The notes beneath the pieces are model-generated. The model ran no database searches. It saw only the letters and a list, made by a program, of their open reading frames with translations, and was not told where the DNA came from. Both the position numbers and the translations under genes were made by a program. Below, piece after piece: positions 28,107-38,684 of a stretch of 64,000 nucleotides of DNA (positions are counted from its first letter, which is position 1; each line of letters starts with the position of its first letter). The DNA lies in contig NW_026529273.1 of NCBI RefSeq assembly GCF_026262505.1, forward strand, positions 172,110-236,109, in the 5' to 3' direction. Source of the stretch: Trichomonas vaginalis G3 (taxonomy: Eukaryota; Parabasalia; Trichomonadida; Trichomonadidae).

Positions 28107-29154
28107 TTAAGGGTGCACACGAGAGGATCATGTAAACTTCAGAATTTAGAACCTTATTTTTAGGCATTATCTTGGCTACCTATTTAGGCTCGAAAAGCAA
28201 AAAATATCAAAAAATACAAGTTGACTCCATTATGACCCTTTCATGGAGGTAGTTTTTATCCGCTAGTATTTTCCCTTTGAATCTCTTTACAATTCGAAAT
28301 CAAATTCAAACCTCAGTAGAAGAAAGGAAGAATCGACTTACTACGGTTGTAATACGAATAAATACATATATTTAATTATTTTTATTTACATAATAATTGT
28401 TTGAAGCTCATATTCCAACAAATTTTTAAATAAAAACATTAAAATGTTGAAAATGTTCATATATTTTAATAGGGTTTTGGCACTTTATTGAGGAATTACT
28501 ACATACATAGTCGAACTGAACTTGATATTTTGAAATTTAAATTATTTATCAAAATTAAAATTTAACTTGAAATTTATAATTATTTAGTCATATTTTGCAT
28601 AATTCTAAGTAGATTTTGTAAAAAATCAAGAAAGAAAAATTTTAACGTGCATTATTTTTTCTTTTTATAATAATACATATTATTATATAATTAACATATT
28701 CATAATGTTTCACCCTTTCAAAAATATAATCCTCCTCCTCTCAAATAAACGTACATACGGGTGGCCTCTTTTTTCAAAAAATTAAAATTTGAAATTTTGG
28801 GCTCAAATATTAGAGATTTTTTCAACCTTCAACGATATATGTTGTCTATATCAGACCTCCTTTCTTTTTGATACTTAACATTGTTCCTAAATCTTAGCCG
28901 TTAAGGCTGTTCTGAAAATATTTTTTTTTCGAAAAAATTCGAAAAAAATTCTTAAAATTCAAAAATCCCTTAATTCCTGAGGATTTTGGAAAAAAGTTTT
29001 TACATGAACATGTGTATATTATATGAAGTATATTGATAAGGTAAAAATCAAATTTTATTGCATATTCATCGAGAAAATAAACTAACGAATCCCTTAAAAT
29101 TGAGAGGGTAATCCTCCTCCTCTCAAATAAACGTACATACAGGTGCACCCTTAA
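28107..29154. mobile_element. Non-autonomous TTAA-flanked repeat (~1.05 kb)
   Basis: Inverted ends GGGTGCAC...GTGCACCC lie next to TTAA at both borders (28107-28110 and 29151-29154); counted with TTAA the match is 13 bp. TTAA is the target of piggyBac and Kolobok transposases. A 32-bp word (TAATCCTCCTCCTCTCAAAT, then AAACGTACATAC) occurs at 28727-28758 and again at 29109-29140 beside the right end. This may mean tandem or nested copies. It carries no convincing coding frame. The 200 bases before it hold nothing recognised. Confidence 0.5.
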
Positions 29155-29212
29155 ATTAAAAAGAATTTCGGATTTCAGCGAGAAGTTATTTATCCGACTT
29201 GCATATTTTATA

Positions 29213-29345
29213 ATTCTCTTGCATTCAATTAACAACTTTCAATTTTTAATTGAAAATTGTATTATTGAAGGCAAGAGAATGTAGTTTTCTTGCACAACAT
29301 TTGAATTACAATTCAAAATTGAAATTCAAAAAGTGCAAGAAAACT
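29213..29345. repeat. Two adjacent long hairpins
   Basis: ATTCTCTTGC/GCAAGAGAAT closes a stem at 29213-29280. AGTTTTCTTGCAC/GTGCAAGAAAACT closes another at 29283-29345. Inner parts also pair (TCAATTTT/AAAATTGA, TTTGAATT/AATTCAAA). The two stems share the TTCTTGC end, so they look like a duplicated hairpin unit. From 29346 to 30450 I see no gene. Confidence 0.6.
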
Positions 29346-30449
29346 GCTAATTTGTTGGTAATTTTATTTTCTTAAGGATACCCTTACATTGCGTAGTTAG
29401 AAAGAGAATATGATATTGTCATGATTGCTAAAGTTTTAGGCTCCAGAAATGAATATACATCAAACTGAAACAATTGATAAATTGAATGAACGTTTGAGAG
29501 GTTCTCAAATAAAAAAATTATCTAATTTTTTACAATATTACTATTATTTTATCCACATATGTATATATAGTAATTTGAGAAAACTTTTAGGAAAAAATAA
29601 GTTTAATAAAAATCTGAATTTTACTTGTTGTGGGATTGTTATTAATTGACACTCCAGACGTATTACTAATAGTTATGCGTATGCAATTAAAGTATTTCTG
29701 ATGGACAAAATGTGAGATTTATATCAGATAATTCATTTCTACTATTAAGTTATTCATTTATGAGTTTGCACTTATTCGCACTAAATAAATAACTATTAAA
29801 AATTGTTTTAATTAATTGACACCATATAATAGAGTGAATTTTGTTTGATCAAACAACAATAGATGATAGATATAAAGCCAAGAAACTTGCTATTAATATG
29901 CTCTACTTGCTATTTCAATGTAAGTATGATATTTTCTAAATGTTTCGTTCAGATAACTTAGATATATTAGTCAAAATTTGAAATTTTAATAGCACATATA
30001 TTAAAAATAATTATTATTCATAAAAGATTAATGAAATAGTAAAAAAAATCAATCAAATTATAAAAATACAACATATGGTTTTTTATGGTTGTCTCATAAT
30101 AGCATTTCATGAGAAAAAATATAATACTATTTATTTTTGCATAGTTCAATTTTTTTAAATAATGCAAGATATCCCGCCATTAGTTTTCATGAAATAATCC
30201 AAAAATCAGCATACACTTGAGAACATAGCAGCTCTACATGTTTTCGCTATTTATTTTCCAATAATATGAGGGGTTCACGGGATAAAGCTTCATTAAGCAT
30301 AATTGATTACAATATCATCATATATATACCGAACATATAACAAATGGGATATTTGTATACTAAAATAAAAAAGGAGCAAATTATATAATTTTTGTCATGC
30401 TACTTATAGGTTCAAAAATCTTATAATATAAAAATATTTTCAAATATGT

Positions 30450-31176
30450 TCCATATTAAGTTCTGTCAAAATGTAAGCTATTCAATTCTATCGTCGGGGG
30501 AAGTATCACAAATCTATCAATTTTTTTGTAAAAGTATACAAAAACATATGGTGTTCAATTAGTTTATAATAATATAAATATTAAGATTCTCCAAAATAAG
30601 AAAAACTAGGTTTTGAGAACACTTTTGAGATGATAATCAAAATATTTTGATTGAAAAATAATATATTATTTATCAGATATAGAATGGATTTTTTCAAATT
30701 TAAAAATTCTGAAAAATAAACAGTTTTGTAAAGTAAAAAAAATGAACGAAAACTCGAGACCTCGTATTCCAAATGAATGGGTAAGATATATGTATGAAAA
30801 ACTTGAAAGTGGTGAGTAAGGATGTCAATTTGGAAGAAAAGTGAGAAAATTTTGATTGTGAACTCATCTCTAATATTTTGGCTCCTTAATATATTTGAAT
30901 CATGATCTTTGAGAAGAGTTCTCAAAAGTATTCACAAAAGCTATTTTTCCTTGAAATTTAAAAATCCTGTTTATCATATATTACCGAATTCAATTCCCTA
31001 CATATTTCAAAATATTCTATGAACATTTCAATTTTTGAAAAAAACATATTTTTTCCAAATATATTTATTATCATATTTCTAATAATATTTCCTAAAGCGT
31101 CACTTTTTACTTCCTCGATGATTATTTCCCTCTCAAAAAATTCAATAGCTTACATTTTGACAGAACTTAATATGAA
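30450..31176. repeat. Long imperfect foldback repeat (~0.73 kb)
   Basis: ATATTAAGTTCTGTCAAAAT at 30451 and following recurs in reverse at 31141-31175 (~33 bp). An inner imperfect pair (AAAACTAGGTTTTGAGAACA at ~30601 against ~30910-30950) nests within it. The overall shape is that of a foldback or MITE-like element. Frames inside it are probably non-coding. Confidence 0.5.
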
Positions 31177-31215
31177 ACAAATACAAAGAAAATATGTGTT
31201 TATTTCAAATTTGAA

Positions 31216-31604
31216 AATTAGATATCTTGTGGGGTCCACTTTCCTCCTCTGTAATCACCTGTAGGGTTATCCTTAGGAAATCTTTTTGCATTTCTTGCTT
31301 TGTTGATCTCTTTTCTTGTTTCTGGTGTAGCTTTCTTTTGATTTCTGGATTTATTTTTCTCATATTCAAGTTTTTGGAGTTCGCGGATTGAAGGAGATAT
31401 TTGGTAATTATTGACACGATTGTATATTTCTTGTTTGCATTTCTCTCCTTCGTTTTTTTGTAAAATTGTAACAGCCGTACGCATTTCAAACGATTTTGCG
31501 TTGTTTCCTTTGGGACACTGAGTAAGCATTGAGTGATGTATCGATTCATTTTGTTGTGTTTGAGCATTAGGATCAATTTCTGGAATTAGTGATGCGAAAA
31601 ATTC
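31216..31604 (-). pseudogene. Kolobok-like transposase, C-terminal part
   Basis: This is the C-terminal part of the transposase encoded from 33937. It reads FFASLIPEIDPNAQTQQNES, then a basic tail (KNKSRNQKKATPETRKEINK) and ends YRGGKWTPQDI. The QQNESxH motif fits the C-terminal half of Kolobok-type DDE transposases. It is separated from the rest by a 1.3-kb insertion at 31605-32907, with the 8-bp AAAAATTC repeated on both sides, and the reading frame matches across the junction. Confidence 0.55.
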
Positions 31605-32214
31605 CCAAACATATGGGGTTTCTCATATCCCGTCCCCTATCGTTTCCCCAATTCAATTTTTTTTTGGAATTTTATTTTTTTTCCCGCCCATTTGAATTAA
31701 AAATGGGCGATTTTCGTTAATGTGATTGAAATATCATAAAATTAATACGTATTTTAGCTAATAATTCTATTTTTATACAATATTCTCTCATTAAATCAAC
31801 ATTTTTTTCTAATTTTAATTTTTAATTTTTAATTTCTTCATAATTTTAGCGATTTATGCTCATTATTAGCAAATAAATAATATATATAATATACTTATTT
31901 CATTTTATTCAGATAGGTCTTTGGGATTGGGATACCTTGTCCAAATTCAGAGGAAGTTTGAGAGGTTGGGATGGGGTAGCCCATATTCAATTATCCCAAG
32001 TGTACTCCACGAATTTAAAATTATATTATATTATTGATGACATATCTAAATTTATAGATAAAAATTTCAATGCGTACACAATTTTTTTGAGAAAATTCTT
32101 TTTTTTTACTTATTTTCATTCATAAAAGCTCACGTGAACTTAATTAACAACTGAGACATTTCCTATGAAATCATTTAATGCCGTCAAAATAGACATGTCT
32201 AAGCTGTTTTGAGT

Positions 32215-32261
32215 GACTTTCGCTCGATGTCTGATGCAATATCAGACATCGAGCGAAAGTC
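32215..32261. repeat. Perfect 21-bp stem, 5-nt loop hairpin
   Basis: GACTTTCGCTCGATGTCTGAT (32215-32235) pairs perfectly with 32241-32261 across GCAAT. Related arms (CTCGAGCGAAATTCTCTCAA near 32360; GAGAGACTCTCGCTCGCG near 32434) follow at ~110-bp spacing. Confidence 0.75.
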
Positions 32262-32520
32262 TCTAATATTGGCAACACATCCATACGATCAATACTATAG
32301 CTACGAATTACAAGCCTGTTTGGGCAATTTTTGGCCGAGTTCTGATTTTTCATTAGATCTCGAGCGAAATTCTCTCAAATTGGCTGCCAGTTCATAAGAG
32401 TGAAACTCTAGCTACGAATTAGAAGCTTGCTTGAGAGACTCTCGCTCGCGTTGGGATCTGCATCAGAACTCGAACGAAAGCCTCTCAAAGTGGTAAGACC
32501 TGCTCATTGTTGAGCAGGAG

Positions 32521-32790
32521 CTGCGTAATGTGTTCGAGTAGAGTGAGGCTCTTCTAAGATCTTCCTTGTGATTGGAAGAAATTAGAAGAGTCTCACTCTA
32601 CTATTTTGTAATTGTATGCCCTGGCCTTTAAGTGACCAGGGCTGCGTAATGTGTTCGAGTAGAGTGAGGCTCTTCTAAGATCTTCCTTGTGATTGGAAGA
32701 AATTAGAAGAGTCTCACTCTACTATTTTGTAATTGTATGCCCTGGTCTTTGAGTGACCAGGGCTGCGTAATGAATTCGAGTAGGATTGTA
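32521..32790. repeat. 121-bp tandem repeats, each with two hairpins
   Basis: The units start CTGCGTAATGTGTTCGAGTA at 32521 and 32642, with a partial third at 32763. Each unit holds a long stem (GTAGAGTGAGxCTCTTCTAA with its complement) and a short one (CCCTGG...CCAGGG). The units differ by only a few bases, so the array is recent. Confidence 0.75.
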
Positions 32791-32907
32791 CAATAGCTCG
32801 GCAAACGCCGAGCAAATTGATATAAACGTACATCCCACAAAAAATGGATTGTCAAAATTTATCCCAAATTTTACAAAACCGCAGCGGTTATGACATCCCA
32901 GGGCTAA

Positions 32908-33937
32908 AAAAATTCGGAAACTCGCATCTCTACTGGAATCAACTTTGCGGCATCATCTGTAAAACGTTGAAATTGCTTCGCTAAATCAGGTTTTGTAAGT
33001 GGCTGAAACACAGGATATTCTTTGTCTTTTTCGTGAAGGCAATTTTCATGCCTTCCGATAAAATGATTTAATGTATTCTTCCATAGGAAAATTTTTTCGT
33101 TGTTTCAATTGGAAGCATGATAATAAAAGTGAACCACTTAATAACTTTCGAATATATCTGATGAAATACTTTTTCTTGGTGTTTTAATGGTCTTCCACGT
33201 TTCTTCGGCTCTTCTGCTTTAGATTTGATTGGGAATGCTGGCTGTGATTCACTTTCTTTCTGTTGATTAACAGTTTCTTTTCCTGCTGCTTCTTTATATC
33301 CACCATTTTCAAGCTTTTCGAAAGCTCTGCCAACTGCACGTACACAATGACGAGGATCAAGTGTAATTTTAGCATTCGGAGCATATTGCTGGATGATGGC
33401 TTTCGTTTTATTGTCATTGTCATGAACCACTGTGGAAACATTTGTAAAGTCAAAATTTGACATCATCCTCTTTGTACATTCTGTTTCCATCATGTTTGAT
33501 GGGCCTTCAAAGTCTCCTCCAGAGCTCTTTTTTATAACAGTTGTTTCACCAACAACCTTTCCACGGTTGTCCATCATTAAACTTTGGCACGCTGTAGCAT
33601 TTCTGCCAACATTATAATGCGAATCAGTGCTTAAAAATGTATCTTTCTTCATTGTTTGTTGAGCATTTTTAATAGATTGCTCTTTATATTCTAGTATTAC
33701 CTTACCTATTTCTTTTTGATGACGGTAAAACTCTTTTTCACTCGGCACTTTAATATTGTTATCTTGAAATAAATTCCTTGCTCGAGTATAAGAGTCACCA
33801 TTAACAATTACAGAAGCAGTCCAGTGTTTTGGATCGACTTCCTTTGGCGCATTCTTTTCTTGGGAGTTTTTTCTTGCTTCAATTGATTTTTCGTTAGCTT
33901 CACGACTTTGTTGTTTGCGTCTGCTTGGTGGAGGCAT
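32908..33937 (-). pseudogene. Kolobok-like DDE transposase, N-terminal and catalytic part
   Basis: The basic N-terminus (MPPPSRRKQQSREANEKS) is followed by a DNA-binding-like region. The catalytic core is likely STDSHYNVGRNATACQSLMM (first Asp), METECTKRMMSNFDF, VVHDNDNKTKAIIQQY (second Asp) and LDPRHCVRAVGRAF. A basic GRPLKHQEK patch follows, then IGRHENCLHEKDKEYPVF. The first 281 codons are open; a single frame change near 33090-33100, in an A/T run, separates the His/Cys part. The C-terminus lies beyond the insertion at 31605-32907. It is an inactive copy of a DNA transposon. The family call comes from motif order only. Confidence 0.6.
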
Positions 33938-35987
33938 ATTACGTAAATGGTCGGCAAAAAATGTAATAAACGTAGTGAATAATTAAAAAGATTGCTTTAT
34001 ATAACAAATATAATCATTTTTTCCTTAGAAATCCCATTATTTGCATAACAATATTTAAAAATATTTTTTTGATATAGTTTACAGTCACATCAATATGAAC
34101 TATATTAAACTATCAGAAACTTATGTATGTTATTAGTAAAGTTGAAATTTTTATCATATTTACACATTAAATTTAATTTTCATGCATATTTAAGTTTTTT
34201 TCAACACAATCTTGTATTGTTAGTACCGACAATATGAAAGAAAGTTATACTGTATTTAATTTTAGCAATAAACAAAAAAATCTAAATTATATCTTTAGAT
34301 ACTAGGATTGATTTAATGACTAAGAACGTTTTTATCAATAATACCATGATTCATAACATATAGACATAACCTAAATATACCAAAGCATTTCTACTTGGAA
34401 CTAGCGCATCGCCAAAATAATGGGTCAATATTCATTTGACGTAATGCTGATCGAGAGAAGTCTTTATATATAAGCCTTATCACAATGCCACGAATGCACC
34501 CAGCTGCAGGCGTGTCTTGTTTAACATTCATTCCTATATATGATGGAACATTAATCAATAATCATGGAAGTATCACTTTTCAAATAACATCATTGTTAAA
34601 TGAAAAAAATTGTATGCAAAATTACATTTGTGGTAATGGTGAGACGCAATATGTTGAAGTCTATATCATTATTATTTAATATACAAACAAACTCTAGTAC
34701 AAAATTGTATTAATTCAACTTTCATGTCTAATATAAAACTTTTTTTTTAAAAAAAAGAGATATAATCGTGTATAATATGAGAAAAAATATCAATACAAAA
34801 TAAAATATAATTAGCTATTGCTGATGACATATCATGAATATTGATCATTTGATTTGATTAATTTTGATAAATATTAGGCTTTTTGCTAGTTACATATTAC
34901 AATAAGGCTTTAAATGGATATTTATTGATATGAGCTTATTTCAAAATGACAGTCTTTGATTTATCCACTAATAAGATTTGATGTCACAAAAATCTAGATT
35001 TTGGGGCATAAAAACCTAACACCAAATCATAACTTCTGTGCATATACTAAATTGAGTACAGAAATATGTTAATTTTCAGTATTTTAGAAGAATTCTTATT
35101 ATCCTTCAAAAAGTCAGTATTTCTGCTGTAATTTTCTACAACATTGTAGTTATTGCACTTTGTTCTATGGATTTGTATATATATTATATATAAATTATAT
35201 ATCTAAACTGCCCATAAGTGCAATTTTTCTATAAAATTGTTTATTTCTTTAACAATTTCATATGAAATATGCTTTTTTAAGCGTATCAAAGCTGTGTTCT
35301 TAATGTGCATGGATATATCAAGAAAAATGTCGAAAAAAAATGTGAATTCACAAATTCACTGAATTTTCACCGTTTTTTGAATTTTGCTACAGCACTAATA
35401 TTAAATAATACTAAAATCTTCTGTCTTTGTAAAAGAATAAATTCTGACAAAAAGTGCTCGTTTAAATTTAATGATCATCTGTATGACTAAGTGGTAAAAA
35501 GTGTTTATGACCAAAAAAGGGTTACATGCTTAGTCTATTTTTCTGACAGGATACTCTAGATTTACATGATATCTATTTCATATCTCCGTTTTTAGATTCT
35601 TCGACAGATTTTATGATAGAAAACCAAGATTAACAAATTTCCGGCATGTTAATGAAGAAATCTGCAGCTACCCTCAATATTATTTCAATAATCAGTATCG
35701 TTTCTCTTACAATTTATTTTTTTCTCAATAATTTAACAAGAAATAACAATACACACTTGGTTTTACGTATAAAAGCTAAGTGTCGAACTTAATCAACTTT
35801 ACTTACTTAGCAAATGAATATTTTTGTGGTTGCGAGTTCTGAATGCTGAAGTTTTAGATTTCTCTATAAATGATATCATTGCACTTACAATGTTGTTCCA
35901 GCCTATCGCATAAATCATAGAAAATCCAAAAAAAATAATATAAAGAAAATTCATGTCATGAAGTTCAAAAAATACAGTGTAAAAAAA
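33938..35987. other. AT-rich intergenic region
   Basis: Two kilobases of AT-rich sequence separate the transposon from element B. I recognise no transposon ends or RNA gene. One small frame with a fitting initiator lies at 34485-34679 and is listed separately. Confidence 0.5.
34485..34679 (+). CDS. Possible small gene with trichomonad initiator, 64 aa
   Basis: The ATG is preceded immediately by TCACAA (34480-34485), a match to the trichomonad initiator TCA-Y-W-W, and by a TATATATAA stretch. Very short leaders are usual in this organism. The product (MPRMHPAAGVSCLTFIPIYD, ending EVYIIII) has no recognised domain. It may be a truncated gene start or chance. Confidence 0.25.
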   Translation: MPRMHPAAGVSCLTFIPIYDGTLINNHGSITFQITSLLNEKNCMQNYICGNGETQYVEVYIIII

Positions 35988-36234
35988 AGGTAGTGGGGCT
36001 TCCAGGCGCGTTGCGCCCTCTAGCCCATAAGAAATTTTGTCCAAGACCCAAGAGGAGGACCGAACCCCAGCCGACCAGCCGGTGACAAAACCAAAACCGT
36101 TGTTATTTACATCATATTAATGGTGTCACTTTTTAAATGTCACTTTTTGTTCCACTTTTCACAAATTATATATGTTTTCATGTTTTGTCACTTTTCTGTC
36201 ACTTTTCGGGTAAAAAATTTATTATTATATATAA

Positions 36235-36993
36235 ATGAATTTTACAAAACCACCGTTACCGTTCTTTGGAAATAAGAGTAGATGTAAAGATATTATATTG
36301 AGAGAACTTAAGAAACTACCGAATGGTCTAACATTTGTAGATTTGTTCGGTGGAAGTTTCTATATATCCCATTTATGTCATACAATATTCCCAGACTCAA
36401 AGATTATATGCAATGACTTCGACAACTATATGAACCGTCTCAAACATATTCCAGACACAAACAATATATTGAAAGAGTTAAAAGAAAAGATACCTATAGG
36501 TAAGATGGAACGTATACCATTAGATAAGAAAAATATTGTGAGAGAGGTTTTGAAAAAAGCAGAATATATAGACTGGGATAGTATATCTGCTAGACTATTA
36601 TATAGTGGTGCTATAAGAGTTCATGACATTGAAACACTTATGTCAAAAGTTTTATATCTTAACTATACAAATGTTTTCAAAGAGGACATAGAAAAATATA
36701 TTGAGGGTATAGAGTTTGTGAGATGTCATTGGACAGAGTTGTATGAAAAATATAAAGACAAGGAAAATGTTTTCTTTATAGTGGACCCGCCGTTCTATAA
36801 CACATGGGATTTTCAATACCAAGTAGACTGGACTTTGAGAGACTCTTTAGAAACTTTAGACGTTTTACATAACCATCCATGCTTTTACTTTACATCCGAT
36901 AAAAGTGGTTTGGAAACCGTTATGAGATGGTTAGAGGACATACATGACTATGAGTTTATATATGACAAGATAGAATATGAGAGAGGTCTATAA
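36235..36993 (+). CDS. Dam-like (D12 class) adenine-N6 DNA methyltransferase
   Basis: This 252-residue enzyme is predicted to move a methyl group from S-adenosylmethionine to adenine N6 in DNA. It shows the D12-class order: PLPFFGNKS (8-15), FVDLFGGSF (34-42, cofactor loop), ICNDFDNY (58-65) and catalytic FIVDPPF (181-187). The length matches Dam-type enzymes. The frame is intact even though other parts of B are decayed. N6-methyladenine has been reported as the main DNA mark in Trichomonas vaginalis. It is the first gene inside B's left end. Target sequence is unknown; GATC would be typical for Dam. An alternative is a methyltransferase with another target. Confidence 0.88.
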   Translation: MNFTKPPLPFFGNKSRCKDIILRELKKLPNGLTFVDLFGGSFYISHLCHTIFPDSKIICNDFDNYMNRLKHIPDTNNILKELKEKIPIGKMERIPLDKKNIVREVLKKAEYIDWDSISARLLYSGAIRVHDIETLMSKVLYLNYTNVFKEDIEKYIEGIEFVRCHWTELYEKYKDKENVFFIVDPPFYNTWDFQYQVDWTLRDSLETLDVLHNHPCFYFTSDKSGLETVMRWLEDIHDYEFIYDKIEYERGL

Positions 36994-37191
36994 AACTGGA
37001 GAAAGTGTCACAATAAAGAAATTTTATTAGTAAGTAAATGTGTGTTTGAAAAGGACTACTGTTTTAGGTTTTTTCCATTGTGTCATTTATTTATTTGACG
37101 TGGCAGAAAAGTACAGAGAATATGAAGATGAACCAATGCCTGCAAATGTTCAGCATATGTACTCGTAAGAGATATTTTTATCTAATATTAA

Positions 37192-37554
37192 ATGGACGCA
37201 CAGAACTTAGCGAATGCACAGCAACCTGGACAACCAAACCCAGAGAATATTCCAAATGAAGTTAGAATACAAACTGCAATAGCAAACTATGGTCAAGTGC
37301 CAACAGATGTACAAATGCAAACTGCTATGTCAAATGGCGCTGCGTTAGGTTTGCCACCATGGTATGCAAATATGAGATGGAAAGAGTTTTATACAAACCC
37401 TGAAGTGGGATATAAACAACTTTATGCAGATGACACTAACACAGGAGTTGACCCAGAATATGTTTTCTACCAGAGGAGAAACAGAATGTATGAGCTCCAG
37501 TTAAAGAATGCTATGGAACTCAACAGGAAACGTAAGAGACTAGGCGGACATTAG
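37192..37554 (+). CDS. Small Gln/Asn-rich virion-type protein, 120 aa
   Basis: The product has a disordered N-terminus (NLANAQQPGQPNPENIPNEV), a repeated phrase (VRIQTAIANYGQVPTD / VQMQTAMSNGAALGLP) and an aromatic middle (PPWYANMRWKEFYTNPEVGY). The C-terminus is basic (NRKRKRLGGH). It lies in B's small-gene cluster between the methyltransferase and the amphipathic protein. No family is recognised. Between 36994 and 37191 there is only a short coding-like tail (EKYREYEDEPMPANVQ) of unclear origin. Confidence 0.55.
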   Translation: MDAQNLANAQQPGQPNPENIPNEVRIQTAIANYGQVPTDVQMQTAMSNGAALGLPPWYANMRWKEFYTNPEVGYKQLYADDTNTGVDPEYVFYQRRNRMYELQLKNAMELNRKRKRLGGH

Positions 37555-37571
37555 ATTTTTACACGTAGTAA

Positions 37572-37814
37572 ATGGGTTTCTTCAGTAAGATAGGAAACTT
37601 CTTTCGAAATGTTGGAAGAGGTATATGGAATGGCGTCAAAACCGTAGGAAAAGGAATTTGGAACGGAGTCAAAAATATTGGTAAAAGAGTAGGTCAGTTT
37701 GTTGGTATTATACCTAAAGACCCTGAACCAGAAGAACAAGCTCCTGTTATACAACAGCCTGAACCTGCACCACAGTCTAGTTGGCAACCAAATCCAACAC
37801 CTCAACCGTATTAA
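37572..37814 (+). CDS. Small amphipathic virion-type protein, 80 aa
   Basis: The protein opens MGFFSKIGNFFRNVGRGIWN and repeats GxGIWNGVKxxGK two to three times, giving an amphipathic, Gly/Lys/Trp-rich first half. It ends in a Pro/Gln-rich tail (PEPAPQSSWQPNPTPQPY). It parallels the pair in element A (12692, 12932). A membrane-active or genome-contacting virion role is inferred. Frame intact. Confidence 0.6.
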   Translation: MGFFSKIGNFFRNVGRGIWNGVKTVGKGIWNGVKNIGKRVGQFVGIIPKDPEPEEQAPVIQQPEPAPQSSWQPNPTPQPY

Positions 37815-37818
37815 AAAA

Positions 37819-38666
37819 TTATATTTTTACCGTTCGATAGTAGTTGTATATGAAACTAAGTTCTAAGTAAAACGCATGGTATAATGGAATTATTCTTTTT
37901 CTTCCATCTGTAGTAAACCATACTTGAAAGTCTGAAATACTTCCACTTGGTGGTTCGTATAACTTTGTAGGTTTTTCGTAAAAGTCATTTGCCAAGCATA
38001 AGAAAGAGTTTTGGGCGCCAGAAAATGAAGCATGAACAATAATAGCATCTGGGTCGAAAATATTTTCATATGTTCCATTAGGGTTTTCGACTTCATAAAA
38101 GTCTGGGTGTACTGGATATGCTGCAGGCTGATTTAACATCCTCATAAATCTATACCATGCCAAGTTGTTATATTTTGTAGAAATATAAACGTTTTCTCCA
38201 AGGTCTTCTATTCTATTGATTTTAACAGTTGCATTTTTCCTGTCATATATAATATCGAGATGGTACTCTCCCTCGTCAATGTTATACTGGTTTGCATATT
38301 CGATATAGATGTCGTTTATTTTTTCTTGAAAAGCTTGAAGAGTTGTTTCTAAGTTTACAAGCAAATTCACTTGTAAAAGTTTTCCCTTTCAAATTTCTCA
38401 TACGTACGTTTTTCTTTGTTATAGTATCGAACTACAAAACCGACTGTAAATGGGAAACCATGTATGGCTTCTGAAATGAACTTCATTCTACGAAAGCCAA
38501 TAGCTTTTGTGACAGATGGGTCTCTTAACCATCTTAACGGGTAGTCAAAACGATAGCCTTCATGCTTTACGGTCTCTGTCTCAAACTTTTGACCGACATT
38601 CGTAAAAAGTTCATCTAATGGTTTAGTTGTAGCAACTCTTGAATTTTCTTTTTCTATTGAAAGCAT
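37819..38666 (-). pseudogene. Capsid-like gene of element B (broken)
   Basis: This stretch is homologous along its length to the 293-aa capsid-like protein of element C at 59065-59946: compare YRFDYPLRWLRD with YTYEYPRHWVEY, and the following beta-rich text. It is the next gene after the amphipathic protein and is divergent from the fibre gene. It is broken about once. Its start lies 18 bp from the fibre start in a palindromic promoter-like spacer. Confidence 0.6.
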
Positions 38667-38684
38667 ATTTTATCTAGAATAAAA
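38667..38684. promoter_or_regulatory. Bidirectional promoter-like spacer (element B)
   Basis: This 18-bp spacer lies between two divergent ATG codons: ATTTTATCTAGAATAAAA, nearly a perfect palindrome. The same TTTAT(T)CT / AGAATAAAA core occurs in divergent spacers of element C (44561, 56152, 59049, 57746). Confidence 0.6.

Larger units (their letters stand above)
31605..32907. mobile_element. 1.3-kb hairpin-rich insertion in the transposase gene
   Basis: The segment is bounded by an 8-bp direct repeat AAAAATTC (31597-31604 and 32908-32915), the size made by hAT-type elements. It contains no coding frame but holds an array of strong hairpins between 32215 and 32790. Clear terminal inverted repeats are not seen. 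Superfamily unknown. Confidence 0.6.

Noticed and set aside
28894-29235. 113-aa minus-strand frame
   Set aside because: It spans the right end of a TTAA-flanked repeat, so it is unlikely to be a gene.
30581-30925. 114-aa minus-strand frame
   Set aside because: It lies inside a foldback repeat, is AT-driven and has no recognisable domain.
35988-36110. Second tRNA-like unit at the left end of element B (GGGGTTCGGTCC on the minus strand)
   Set aside because: There is a B-box-like word but no convincing A box, stems or terminator.
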